DNA of 64,000 nt from an uncultured Clostridia bacterium (lineage in GTDB: Bacteria > Bacillota > Clostridia > Christensenellales > Aristaeellaceae): positions 186,001 to 250,000 of the forward strand of contig CAKTZR010000001.1 of assembly GCA_934636105.1 (NCBI GenBank), read 5' to 3'. Under the pieces are notes generated by a model. It saw nothing but the letters and a program-made list of their open reading frames with translations, did not search any database and was not told the DNA's origin. Positions 34,192-42,297 of this stretch are shown here, piece by piece. Each line of letters begins with the position of its first letter. The first letter of the stretch is position 1. A program made the translations under genes and the position numbers.

Positions 34192-35250
34192 ATGCGCGTT
34201 GTTCTCGATCATATCACGAAGCGATTTGCTGACGTTACCGCCGTCAGCGAATTTAGCGCAACTCTGGAAGACGGCGAACTGGTTTCACTGCTCGGCCCGT
34301 CCGGCTGCGGCAAAAGCACGCTGCTGAACATGCTTTCCGGTATTCTGCCCGTCAGCGGCGGCAAAATTTACTTTGACGACCAGGATGTGACTTCCATGCC
34401 GCCGGAAAAGCGCGGCATCGGTCTCGTTTTCCAGAATTATGCGCTCTATCCGCACATGACGGTAATGGGCAACATCTGTTTCCCGCTGGAAACGCAGCGC
34501 GTGCCGAAGGCCGAACGCATTGAGCGCGCCAACGAAATCGCCAAGCTCGTTCACGTGGATATGCTGATGAACCGCAAGCCCTCCGAGCTTTCCGGCGGTC
34601 AGCAGCAGCGCGTTGCGATCGCCCGTGCGCTGGTCAAAAACCCGCGTCTGCTGCTGCTCGATGAGCCGCTTTCCAACCTCGATGCACGCCTGCGTCTTGA
34701 AATGCGCGAAGAAATCCGTCGCATTCAGCAGCGCACGGGTGTGACCACGATTTTCGTTACGCACGATCAGGAGGAAGCGCTTTCCATTTCCGACCGCATC
34801 GTACTGATGAAATCCGGCGTACTCCAGCAGAACGATCTGCCGCAGCGCCTGTACAATGAGCCGGCCAACCAGTTCGTCGCGGACTTCCTCGGCAACCCGC
34901 CGATCAACAACATTCCCGGCACGATTCAGGATGGCCGCTTTGTTACGGCGGACGGCAAGGGCAACGCAGCGCTCGAATTGTGTAAGGGCGTGGAAAACGG
35001 TCGGAAGGTCAATCTTTCTGTGCGTTCGGAAAGCTTTGTGCTCGATGCAAACGGCCCGATTGCCTGCGAGGTGACGCACGTATACCAGATGGGTAAAGAG
35101 GAAATGGCCTATCTGCGCATGGGTGAATGCGATTTCCGCGCTTATATCGATTCCGAAGAAGGACTCAAGACGGGCGATCAGGTGCATCTTGCGCTTAAAA
35201 AGCGCGGCGTGTTCCTTTTTGACCGTGAAACGGGGGAGAGAATTCGATGA
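34192..35250 (+). CDS. ABC importer ATPase, UgpC/MalK-like
   Basis: Nucleotide-binding subunit of the carbohydrate importer. The 352 residues contain Walker A (GPSGCGKST), the Q loop (VFQNYALYPHMTV), signature LSGGQQQRVAIARAL, Walker B (LLLLDEPLSNLD) and the switch His in VTHDQEEAL. A C-terminal TOBE-like regulatory domain (about 240-350) is of the kind seen in UgpC and MalK. Ribosome site AAGGGAGATATGACCT. Its stop overlaps the first permease gene in ATGA. MalK-type ATPases can serve several importers. Confidence 0.92.
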   Translation: MRVVLDHITKRFADVTAVSEFSATLEDGELVSLLGPSGCGKSTLLNMLSGILPVSGGKIYFDDQDVTSMPPEKRGIGLVFQNYALYPHMTVMGNICFPLETQRVPKAERIERANEIAKLVHVDMLMNRKPSELSGGQQQRVAIARALVKNPRLLLLDEPLSNLDARLRLEMREEIRRIQQRTGVTTIFVTHDQEEALSISDRIVLMKSGVLQQNDLPQRLYNEPANQFVADFLGNPPINNIPGTIQDGRFVTADGKGNAALELCKGVENGRKVNLSVRSESFVLDANGPIACEVTHVYQMGKEEMAYLRMGECDFRAYIDSEEGLKTGDQVHLALKKRGVFLFDRETGERIR

Positions 35251-36167
35251 AAAAGCAGAAACAACCTGTTGACCGGGACTTGGTGGATCGCAGCTTTTTA
35301 TCGTGCCTTGAGCCATATCTGTATCTGCTGCCGTTTCTGATTGGTATTGCCGTTTTTACGTTGTATCCGGTTATCAACGTCGTCCTGATGTCCTTTAAAG
35401 AGGGATACAGTTATCTGTCCCGCAGCTTTGACCAATGGGGACTGGCGAACTATCAGACGGTTTTGAGCGATCCGAAATTTGCGCAGGCGATTTCCAACAC
35501 ACTGAAATATGTCGTTCTGGTTGTGCCGATTTCTACCTGTATCGCTGTGGTTGTGGCCTATCTGCTTAACCAGAAGCTGCGTTTTTCCGCGCTTTTTCAG
35601 ACGGCGTACTTCCTGCCAATGGTTACATCCATCACGGCGGTCGGCCTGGCGTGGAAGCTGATGTACAACAAAAATTTCGGCATCATCAACTATCTGCTTT
35701 CCTTCTTTGGCGTGGATCCGATTCCATGGCTTGAAAAAGCTTCTTACAGCATCCCTGCACTGGTGATTTTCGGCATTTGGAATATCCTGCCGTTCACCAT
35801 CATTCTGCTCCTTTCGGGCCTGCAGAATATTGATCCGCAGTATTACACCGCAGCGCGTGTGGATGGTTCCAAGAGCCTTCGCATTTTCTTCCGCATCACC
35901 GTGCCGCTGCTTGCGCCGACGATTTTCCTCGTCTGCATTGTGAACACAATTTCCTGCTTCAAGGTATTTTCGGAACTGTATCCGTTGTTCAACGGCAAGC
36001 CCGGCCCGTTCAATAATCTGTACACCGTGGTTTACTACATCCGCTATGCGATGATGGAAAACCGCAAGTACGGCATTGCGGCCGCCGCAGCGCTGGTGCT
36101 GTTCCTGTTTATCTTTGCGTTTACCATGGTGCAGCTGCTGCTGCAAAAGAAGACCAAGAGGAGGTGA
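35247..36167 (+). CDS. ABC importer permease, UgpA/MalF-like
   Basis: First membrane subunit of the carbohydrate importer; 306 residues with six hydrophobic segments. The EAA-like loop that contacts the ATPase is YYTAARVDGSKSLRIFFRIT followed by VPLLAPT. The start overlaps the ATPase gene and the second permease begins 5 bases later, so the three are translated together. Confidence 0.9.
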   Translation: MKKQKQPVDRDLVDRSFLSCLEPYLYLLPFLIGIAVFTLYPVINVVLMSFKEGYSYLSRSFDQWGLANYQTVLSDPKFAQAISNTLKYVVLVVPISTCIAVVVAYLLNQKLRFSALFQTAYFLPMVTSITAVGLAWKLMYNKNFGIINYLLSFFGVDPIPWLEKASYSIPALVIFGIWNILPFTIILLLSGLQNIDPQYYTAARVDGSKSLRIFFRITVPLLAPTIFLVCIVNTISCFKVFSELYPLFNGKPGPFNNLYTVVYYIRYAMMENRKYGIAAAAALVLFLFIFAFTMVQLLLQKKTKRR

Positions 36168-36171
36168 GCAG

Positions 36172-36996
36172 ATGGACAGCCGTAAGATTTCCCGCTTTTT
36201 CGTGTATTTCTTTTTGACCGTGGGCGCGCTGATTATGCTGCTCCCGTTTTTCTGGATGTTTTCCTCTGCGTTTAAAACCACGCAGGAGATCAATCGTTTT
36301 CCGCCCCAGTGGCTTCCCAGTCATTTGAGTTTGGATAACTTCAAACGCGCATTTGAAATGGCACCGTTTGCGCGCTATTTTGTCAACTCCATCATCGTGA
36401 TGGTGGTTTCCGTTTCGGTGACGACCTTCACGACGATTCTCGCCGCGTTTGCATTTTCGCGCCTGCGTTTTCCGGGCCGCAATCTGATTTTCTCACTTCT
36501 GCTGTCGCTGATGATGATTCCGTTTGAAATGCTGATTATCACCAATTACACGACGGTGGTTAACCTGAAAATCTATGACACGCTTTACGCGCTGATTCTG
36601 CCGTTCACCAGCTCGATTTTCTACACGTATATTCTGAAAAACTTCTTTGATTCGATTTCAGACAGCCTGTATTGGTCTGCTCGAATCGATGGTTCGAGCA
36701 ACTGGCGCTTTTTGTGGAAAGTCATGGTGCCGATGGCGCGCCCGTCGCTGATGACGATTGTGCTGCTCAACGGTTTGGCAAGCTGGAACTCGTTCATGTG
36801 GCCGATGTATGTCATCGTCAGCAAGGAAAACCGCACATTGCCGTGGGGCTTGCAGGTCTTCACGACAGAAGCCGGCTCGTATCCCGAATTGCTGATGGCC
36901 GCCTCTTCGGTCGTTGTATTCCCGGTCGTCATTTTGTTCCTGTTTGCCCGCAAATACATTGTTCGCGGCGTGGCCCGCGGTGGTCTGAAGGGGTAA
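36172..36996 (+). CDS. ABC importer permease, UgpE/MalG-like
   Basis: Second membrane subunit; 274 residues, six hydrophobic segments, with the EAA-like loop YWSARIDGSSNWRFLWKV followed by MVPMARPSL. The start at 36172 (MDSRKISRFF) follows GAGGTGAGCAG; the frame stays open upstream to 36076 but would overlap the first permease without a ribosome site. The last gene of the importer unit, ending at the terminator at 37009. Confidence 0.9.
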   Translation: MDSRKISRFFVYFFLTVGALIMLLPFFWMFSSAFKTTQEINRFPPQWLPSHLSLDNFKRAFEMAPFARYFVNSIIVMVVSVSVTTFTTILAAFAFSRLRFPGRNLIFSLLLSLMMIPFEMLIITNYTTVVNLKIYDTLYALILPFTSSIFYTYILKNFFDSISDSLYWSARIDGSSNWRFLWKVMVPMARPSLMTIVLLNGLASWNSFMWPMYVIVSKENRTLPWGLQVFTTEAGSYPELLMAASSVVVFPVVILFLFARKYIVRGVARGGLKG

Positions 36997-37008
36997 AAAC
37001 GTTTATGA

Positions 37009-37039
37009 GGTTCTCTCCGCAGAGGGGAGGATCTTTTTT
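37009..37039 (+). terminator. Terminator of the importer operon
   Basis: GGTTCTCTCC (37009-37018) pairs with GGGGAGGATC (37024-37033) including three G-T pairs, then TTTTTT. Confidence 0.78.
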
Positions 37040-37164
37040 CTTTTGGGTCAACTGTTTTATATTGAAAAAGTAATCCATTGAAAAGCTCTTATTTCTCAAG
37101 AAAATCAGATGGAAGATGCGAAATGGGGCATACTATGTGCACGATTTAACGATTCGATTCTCTA

Positions 37165-37193
37165 TTGACCAAAGATTTCCTTCATGCTATAAT
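37165..37193 (+). promoter_or_regulatory. Vegetative promoter of the atp operon
   Basis: TTGACC (37165-37170), 17-base spacer, TATAAT (37188-37193) with extended TGC. The leader before the likely GTG start at 37238 is about 38 bases. Confidence 0.85.
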
Positions 37194-37237
37194 GCAAATA
37201 ATTGTAAACGATGAACGAAGATGGGGAGGGACATTCT

Positions 37238-37636
37238 GTGCAGGGTGAAAAACCGCAGCAAGGGATTGTGAAGGAAACCAAACGGATCGCCATCGGCACG
37301 ATCATCATGCTGATTGTGATGCTTGTGATTTACGCTGTTCTGGGTCGATTCACGATCGGTGTTCTGCTCGGCGGTCTGTTGGGCAGCACGTATGCGATTT
37401 TCAATTTCTTCATGCTGGGCATGACGCTGCAAAAAGCCGCGTCCATGACCGATCAGCAGATGGCGCACATGAAAGTTCGTTCTTCTTACAGCACGCGGAT
37501 GGTGGGCATGCTGGTGCTTGCGGTTCTGGCTTTTGCGCTTCCATTTGTGGAGGGCATTCCGTGCCTGATTGCGTTGCTGTTCCCGCGCGCCACCATTTTG
37601 GCGCTTCAATTAACCGGTCAGATTAAAGACGTGTAA
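37238..37636 (+). CDS. atpI: ATP synthase subunit I (AtpI-like)
   Basis: Small membrane protein at the head of the ATP synthase operon, thought to help c-ring assembly. Four hydrophobic segments are visible in 132 residues (for example IAIGTIIMLIVMLVIYAVLG). I start it at the GTG 37238, which lies 7 bases after GGGGAGGG. The upstream in-frame ATG at 37211 has no ribosome site and lies only about 10 bases from the predicted transcription start. AtpI sequences are poorly conserved; position is the main support. Confidence 0.75.
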   Translation: MQGEKPQQGIVKETKRIAIGTIIMLIVMLVIYAVLGRFTIGVLLGGLLGSTYAIFNFFMLGMTLQKAASMTDQQMAHMKVRSSYSTRMVGMLVLAVLAFALPFVEGIPCLIALLFPRATILALQLTGQIKDV

Positions 37637-37674
37637 CGACAAAGGAAAATCAAACAGAAAGCGGGAGAAAAGCT

Positions 37675-38433
37675 ATGGATATCGATATCACAGGTGCTCG
37701 CATACTGATTTCAAAGCCCGAATGGGGCGGTTTTATGCTCACCGAAACCGTCGTTGTCACATGGATTGTCATGCTGGTGCTGGTGCTGGCCTGCCGATTC
37801 ATGACCGCACACCTTGAGGTGCATCCGACGAAAAAGCGGCAGGTTATCGCCGAGTGGATCGTGACCTCCATTCGAGACATGGTTCAGACCAACATGGGCG
37901 AAAAATACGCGAACACGTGGTATGTGCCGTTTATCGGCGCGATGTTTGCGCTATCCGCCGGATGCAGTCTGTCAAGCGTCGTCGGCGCGTATGCCCCGAC
38001 GAGCGATCTGTCCACCGTGCTGGGTTGGGCGCTGTTTGTCTTTGCGTTGATTACCATCACGAAGATCAAGACAAACGGTTTCGGCGGCTATCTGCTCAGC
38101 TTCACCACGCCGATTCCGGTCATGACGCCGTTCAACATCATCGGCGAAATCGCTACGCCGATTTCCATGGCATTCCGTCACTTCGGCAATATCGCCAGCG
38201 GCAGCGTCATCACGGCGCTGATTTACGGCGGTTTGTCTGCACTTTCCAGTCTTGTGCTCGGGCTTCTGCCTGGCGCATTCGGCGACGCAATTTCCCAAAT
38301 CCCGATTTTTGATTTCGGCATTCCTGCGATTTTGTCGCTCTACTTCGATTTTTTCTCCAGCGTCCTTCAGGCGTTTATTTTCTGCATGCTGACGATGATG
38401 TACATCGGCGGTGCAGCGGAGACGGACGGCTGA
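37675..38433 (+). CDS. atpB: ATP synthase F0 subunit a
   Basis: Stator membrane subunit that forms the ion half-channels against the c ring. The 252 residues contain the essential Arg in PISMAFRHFGNIASG (about 160-175) and the C-terminal helix VLQAFIFCMLTMMYIGGA. Ribosome site GCGGGAGAAAAGCT. A 90-base gap without recognisable features separates it from atpE, apart from the atpE ribosome site. Confidence 0.94.
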   Translation: MDIDITGARILISKPEWGGFMLTETVVVTWIVMLVLVLACRFMTAHLEVHPTKKRQVIAEWIVTSIRDMVQTNMGEKYANTWYVPFIGAMFALSAGCSLSSVVGAYAPTSDLSTVLGWALFVFALITITKIKTNGFGGYLLSFTTPIPVMTPFNIIGEIATPISMAFRHFGNIASGSVITALIYGGLSALSSLVLGLLPGAFGDAISQIPIFDFGIPAILSLYFDFFSSVLQAFIFCMLTMMYIGGAAETDG

Positions 38434-38523
38434 TTTGCTCTCGATGTTTGCGCACAAGTTCGCGCTGCATAATAAAGAAACCTAATAAAACGTTTTGTTT
38501 ATGCTAAAGGAGGAACACACACT

Positions 38524-38793
38524 ATGGAAACTTCGATTCTCGCGAAAGCTATCGTATGCGGCTGTTCTGCTCTGGGCGCCGGTGTCGCCATGATCGGCGG
38601 CCTTGGCCCTGGTATCGGCGAAGGTTATGCTGTCGGCAAGGCGCTTGAGTCTATCGCGCGTCAGCCTGAACTGAAAGGCACCATCACCACGACGATGTTC
38701 ATGGGCTGCGCCGTTGCAGAGACCACCGGTCTGTACAGTTTAATTATTGCGCTCATTCTTCTGTTCGTCAATCCTTTCACCGGGTTGTTTTAA
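38524..38793 (+). CDS. atpE: ATP synthase F0 subunit c, Na+-type with two carboxylates
   Basis: Rotor-ring subunit, 89 residues, two transmembrane helices around the polar loop ARQPELKG. The outer-helix ion site reads VAETTGLY: Glu66, Thr67, Thr68 and Tyr71 match Glu65, Ser66, Thr67 and Tyr70 of the Ilyobacter tartaricus Na+ c subunit, and Val64 matches Val63. The inner helix has Glu33 (GIGEGYAVG) where I. tartaricus has Gln32. A second carboxylate at that site is described for the Na+ c ring of Fusobacterium nucleatum. Na+ coupling is therefore likely, in keeping with Rnf in the same genome. Strong ribosome site AAAGGAGGAACACACACT. Confidence 0.95.
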   Translation: METSILAKAIVCGCSALGAGVAMIGGLGPGIGEGYAVGKALESIARQPELKGTITTTMFMGCAVAETTGLYSLIIALILLFVNPFTGLF

Positions 38794-38826
38794 TCAAAAC
38801 AGCGCCATTGAAAGGAGGGACTTCCA

Positions 38827-39330
38827 ATGGAAGTTCAACAGTTTATATCCATCGCGCCGTGGACGGTTATTTTTCAGATTCTCAACTTGTTGCTGCTGAT
38901 GGTGCTTTTCAAAAAGTATCTGTTTAAGCCGGTGACAGAGATTCTGGAAAAACGTCAGGCCGAAATTGAAGGCCATTATCAGGAAGCTCAGCAGGCTGAA
39001 ACGGATGCGAAGGTAATGAAGGCCGACTACGAAAGCAAGATGGCCAATGCGCGTCAGGAAGCGGATCGCGTGATTCAGACCGCAACCGAAAGCGCCAACG
39101 CCATGTCGGCCAGCATCGTTGAGGATGCGCGTACGCAGGCCGATCAGCTCAAACGTCGTGCACAGACCGAGATTGATCTGGAGCGCCGCAGAGCGTTTGA
39201 CGAGGTGAAGGGCGAACTTTCCGGCATTGCGCTGGATATCGCTTCGCAGGTCATTGAACGCGAAGTCAACGAAAAGGATCATGAAGCGTTTATCGACGAA
39301 TTCATCAAGAATGTGGGTGAGGCATCTTGA
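38827..39330 (+). CDS. atpF: ATP synthase F0 subunit b
   Basis: Peripheral-stalk subunit: one N-terminal transmembrane helix (about 10-30) then a long charged helix, EKRQAEIEGHYQEAQQAETD onward, forming the stator coiled coil. 167 residues, normal length. Starts behind GAAAGGAGGGACTTCC. Its stop overlaps the TTG start of atpH. Confidence 0.92.
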   Translation: MEVQQFISIAPWTVIFQILNLLLLMVLFKKYLFKPVTEILEKRQAEIEGHYQEAQQAETDAKVMKADYESKMANARQEADRVIQTATESANAMSASIVEDARTQADQLKRRAQTEIDLERRRAFDEVKGELSGIALDIASQVIEREVNEKDHEAFIDEFIKNVGEAS

Positions 39331-39863
39331 CGGAGCTTGGTCGCGCATACGGCAGCGCACTTTATGTGTTAGCTGAAGAGGAGCAGCTTGAAAAAGAACT
39401 GCTCACTCAACTGGATGCAGTTTGCAATCTTCTCGCTGATAACCCGGATTATGTGCGGTTGATTCGAGATAAGGCGATCGCAAAAAACGAGCGTCTGTCG
39501 CTTCTGAATGGTGCGTTTTCCGGTCAGGTACATCCGTATCTGCTGAACTTCATGAAATTGCTTTGCGAGCGCGGCGCGTTTGGCGAAATGCCCGCCTGCC
39601 GAGCAGAGTATATATCCTGTTACAATGACAAACACGGCATTATTCCCGCCAAGGTTATTTCCGCAGAGCCTCTGAGCGACGTGCAGATTGCGCGGCTCAA
39701 AGATGCGCTTGAACGCAAATCCGGCAAGCATGTCACGCTCGATATCCATATCGACGCAACGCTTGGCGGTGGTCTGCGCGTTGAAATGGCTGGAAAATGT
39801 TACGACAATACCCTTGAAAGCCGAATGGATCATCTGCGCCGCGCGTTGGCTGCAAGATCCTAA
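39327..39863 (+). CDS. atpH: ATP synthase F1 subunit delta
   Basis: Connects the peripheral stalk to the alpha3beta3 head (OSCP-like). 178 residues with the expected N-terminal helical domain (LGRAYGSALYVLAEEEQLEK) and C-terminal GGGLRVEMAGKCYDNTLESR-type segment. It starts at TTG within TTGA, overlapping the atpF stop, with GTGAGGCATC upstream, so it is translationally coupled. Confidence 0.9.
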   Translation: MTELGRAYGSALYVLAEEEQLEKELLTQLDAVCNLLADNPDYVRLIRDKAIAKNERLSLLNGAFSGQVHPYLLNFMKLLCERGAFGEMPACRAEYISCYNDKHGIIPAKVISAEPLSDVQIARLKDALERKSGKHVTLDIHIDATLGGGLRVEMAGKCYDNTLESRMDHLRRALAARS

Positions 39864-39890
39864 TCTTACAGAAAGAAAGCCGGTGAACCC

Positions 39891-41402
39891 ATGGATCTGA
39901 AACCTGAGGAGATTTCAAAAATCATTAAGGCCCAGATCAAACAATATGATCAAAAGCTCAAGCAAGACGAAACCGGTACGATCATTCTGGTCGGCGACGG
40001 TATCGCGCGGGCCAGCGGCCTTGAAAGCTGCATGGCTAACGAGCTGGTCGAGTTTGAAAACGGCGAATATGGGATGGCGCTCAACCTGGAAGAAGATTCC
40101 GTTTCCATCGTTATTCTGGGCAGCGACGTAGGCCTGCATGAGGGCAGTACCGTTCGCCGCACAGGTCGCGTTGTTTCTGTTCCGGTCGGTGAAGAACTGA
40201 TCGGCCGCGTTGTCAATGCGCTTGGTCAGAGCGTTGATGGAAAAGGCGAAATCAAGACCAGCCATTCTCGTCCAATCGAAAGCCCTGCGCCGGGCATCAT
40301 CGAGCGCAAGAGCGTCAGCGTGCCGCTGCAAACGGGTATCAAGGCCATCGACAGCATGATTCCGATTGGCCGCGGTCAGCGCGAATTGATTATCGGCGAC
40401 CGTCAGACGGGCAAAACCGCCATCGCGACGGACACCATCATCAACCAGCGCGGCAAGAATGTTATCTGCATCTATGTCGCCATCGGCCAGAAGAATTCCA
40501 CCGTGGCGCAGCTTGTTGAACAGCTGACCCGCGCAGGCGCAATGGAGTACACCATTGTCGTCAGCGCGACGGCTTCCGAACTCGCGCCGATGCAGTATAT
40601 CGCGCCTTATGCCGGCTGCACAATGGGTGAATATTTCATGCAGCAGGGCAAAGACGTGCTCATTATTTACGACGATCTGTCCAAACATGCCGTCGCTTAC
40701 CGCGCTTTGTCGCTGTTGATTCGTCGTCCGCCGGGACGCGAGGCTTACCCGGGCGACGTCTTTTATCTGCACAGCCGTCTTCTGGAGCGTGCCGCGCGCA
40801 TGGCGCCTGAATATGGCGGCGGCAGCTTGACTGCTCTGCCGATCATTGAGACGCAGGCGGGCGATGTTTCCGCTTACATCCCGACGAATGTTATTTCCAT
40901 CACAGATGGTCAGATTTTCCTGGAAAGCGAGCTGTTCCATTCGGGTATTATGCCGGCTGTCAACCCGGGTATTTCGGTTTCCCGTGTCGGCGGCAACGCG
41001 CAAATTAAGGCTATGAAGAAGGTTGCCGGTTCGCTCAAGCTTATTTACAGCCAGTATCGCGAACTGCAAAGCTTTGCACAGTTTGGCAGTGATTTGGACG
41101 CAGATACCAAGGCGCGTTTGTCCCAGGGCGAGCGCGTGGTTGAAGTGCTCAAGCAGGGACGCAACCAGCCTATTGATGTGGAAAAGCAGGTCTGCATTCT
41201 GTATGCTGTTATCAACAACTATCTGGCCGATGTGCCGGTAGAGCGTGTTTCGCTTTACGAACAAGGTCTGTACGCCCGTCTTGACGCGCAGCATGCGGAT
41301 ATTTTGGAAACCATTCGCACAACCGGAAAATTCGAAAAAGAGACCGAGGAGAAGCTTTGCGCTGCTCTGAAACAATATACCAAGGATTTTCTTGCCCAGT
41401 GA
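39891..41402 (+). CDS. atpA: ATP synthase F1 subunit alpha
   Basis: Non-catalytic nucleotide-binding subunit of the F1 head; 503 residues, standard length. Visible are the P-loop GDRQTGKTAIATD, the PAIN-type signature region (SGIMPAVNPGISVSRVGG) and the C-terminal helical domain. The start ATG follows AGAAAGAAAGCCGGTGAACCC. Confidence 0.97.
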   Translation: MDLKPEEISKIIKAQIKQYDQKLKQDETGTIILVGDGIARASGLESCMANELVEFENGEYGMALNLEEDSVSIVILGSDVGLHEGSTVRRTGRVVSVPVGEELIGRVVNALGQSVDGKGEIKTSHSRPIESPAPGIIERKSVSVPLQTGIKAIDSMIPIGRGQRELIIGDRQTGKTAIATDTIINQRGKNVICIYVAIGQKNSTVAQLVEQLTRAGAMEYTIVVSATASELAPMQYIAPYAGCTMGEYFMQQGKDVLIIYDDLSKHAVAYRALSLLIRRPPGREAYPGDVFYLHSRLLERAARMAPEYGGGSLTALPIIETQAGDVSAYIPTNVISITDGQIFLESELFHSGIMPAVNPGISVSRVGGNAQIKAMKKVAGSLKLIYSQYRELQSFAQFGSDLDADTKARLSQGERVVEVLKQGRNQPIDVEKQVCILYAVINNYLADVPVERVSLYEQGLYARLDAQHADILETIRTTGKFEKETEEKLCAALKQYTKDFLAQ

Positions 41403-41421
41403 GTAAAGGAGGGGATTTGGG

Positions 41422-42273
41422 ATGGCTGGCGCTTCGATGAAGGACATCAAACTGCGCATCAAAAGCGTAGAAAGCACCATGCAGATCACCAAGGCGATGG
41501 AACTTGTCGCTTCCTCCAAGCTCAGGAAGGCGAAAGAACGTCAGGAAAAATGCCGCCCCTATTTCATGGGGCTCAAGCAGACGCTGGAAAGCATTGAAAC
41601 GGCGACGAATGATTTTTCTTCGCCTTATCAGCAGCAGCGCGAGGTGAAAAAGCGCTGTTTGATTGTCATCGCAGGTGACAGAGGTTTGGCCGGTGGATAC
41701 AACAGCAACGTGTTTAAATCCATTCAGCCCATGCTCGAAGAAGGTCCTGTCTGTGTGCTGCCAATCGGCAAACGGACTGTGGATTTTTTTGCACGCAATG
41801 GGGTTGAAATGCTGACAACCGAGTTCGCCGAAGCGGCTTCCATTTCGGTTTCAGACTGCTTTACCATCAGCAATCTGATTACGAAGGGGTATTTAAGCGG
41901 CCAATACGACGAGGTTTCAGTGGTTTATACGCGCTTTGTATCCATGCTGACACAAACGCCTGCGCGCGATGCGCTTTTGCCGCTTGAAAAATTGGAAAGG
42001 AAGGCAGAAACCGGCGTTCGCCAACTTGTGCTCTATGAGCCGAGTCCTTCCGCGGTCTATGACGCTATCGTACCCAATTACATTGCAGGTATGATTTATG
42101 GCGCCATGTGTGAATCCGTCGCCAGTGAGCTTGGCGCTCGCAGAACGGCGATGGATGCCGCCAGCAAGAATGCGTCGGAGATGATCGACGACTTGAGCCT
42201 GCGTTATAATCGTGCCCGTCAGGGTGCAATCACGCAGGAAATCACGGAAATCGTTGCCGGTGCAGAGCACTAA
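41422..42273 (+). CDS. atpG: ATP synthase F1 subunit gamma
   Basis: Central rotor shaft; 283 residues. N-terminal helix MKDIKLRIKSVESTMQITKA and the C-terminal ASKNASEMIDDLSLRYNRAR are the two strands of the conserved coiled coil, and GDRGLAGGYN is the family signature. Starts 19 bases after atpA behind AAAGGAGGGGATTTGGG. Confidence 0.96.
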   Translation: MAGASMKDIKLRIKSVESTMQITKAMELVASSKLRKAKERQEKCRPYFMGLKQTLESIETATNDFSSPYQQQREVKKRCLIVIAGDRGLAGGYNSNVFKSIQPMLEEGPVCVLPIGKRTVDFFARNGVEMLTTEFAEAASISVSDCFTISNLITKGYLSGQYDEVSVVYTRFVSMLTQTPARDALLPLEKLERKAETGVRQLVLYEPSPSAVYDAIVPNYIAGMIYGAMCESVASELGARRTAMDAASKNASEMIDDLSLRYNRARQGAITQEITEIVAGAEH

Positions 42274-42297
42274 TTTCAAAACAGAAGGAGCAACGCT

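Noticed and set aside
39915..41519. Minus-strand open frame of 534 codons opposite atpA
   Set aside because: Shadow of atpA codon bias; composition is unlike a real protein and atpA is unambiguous.
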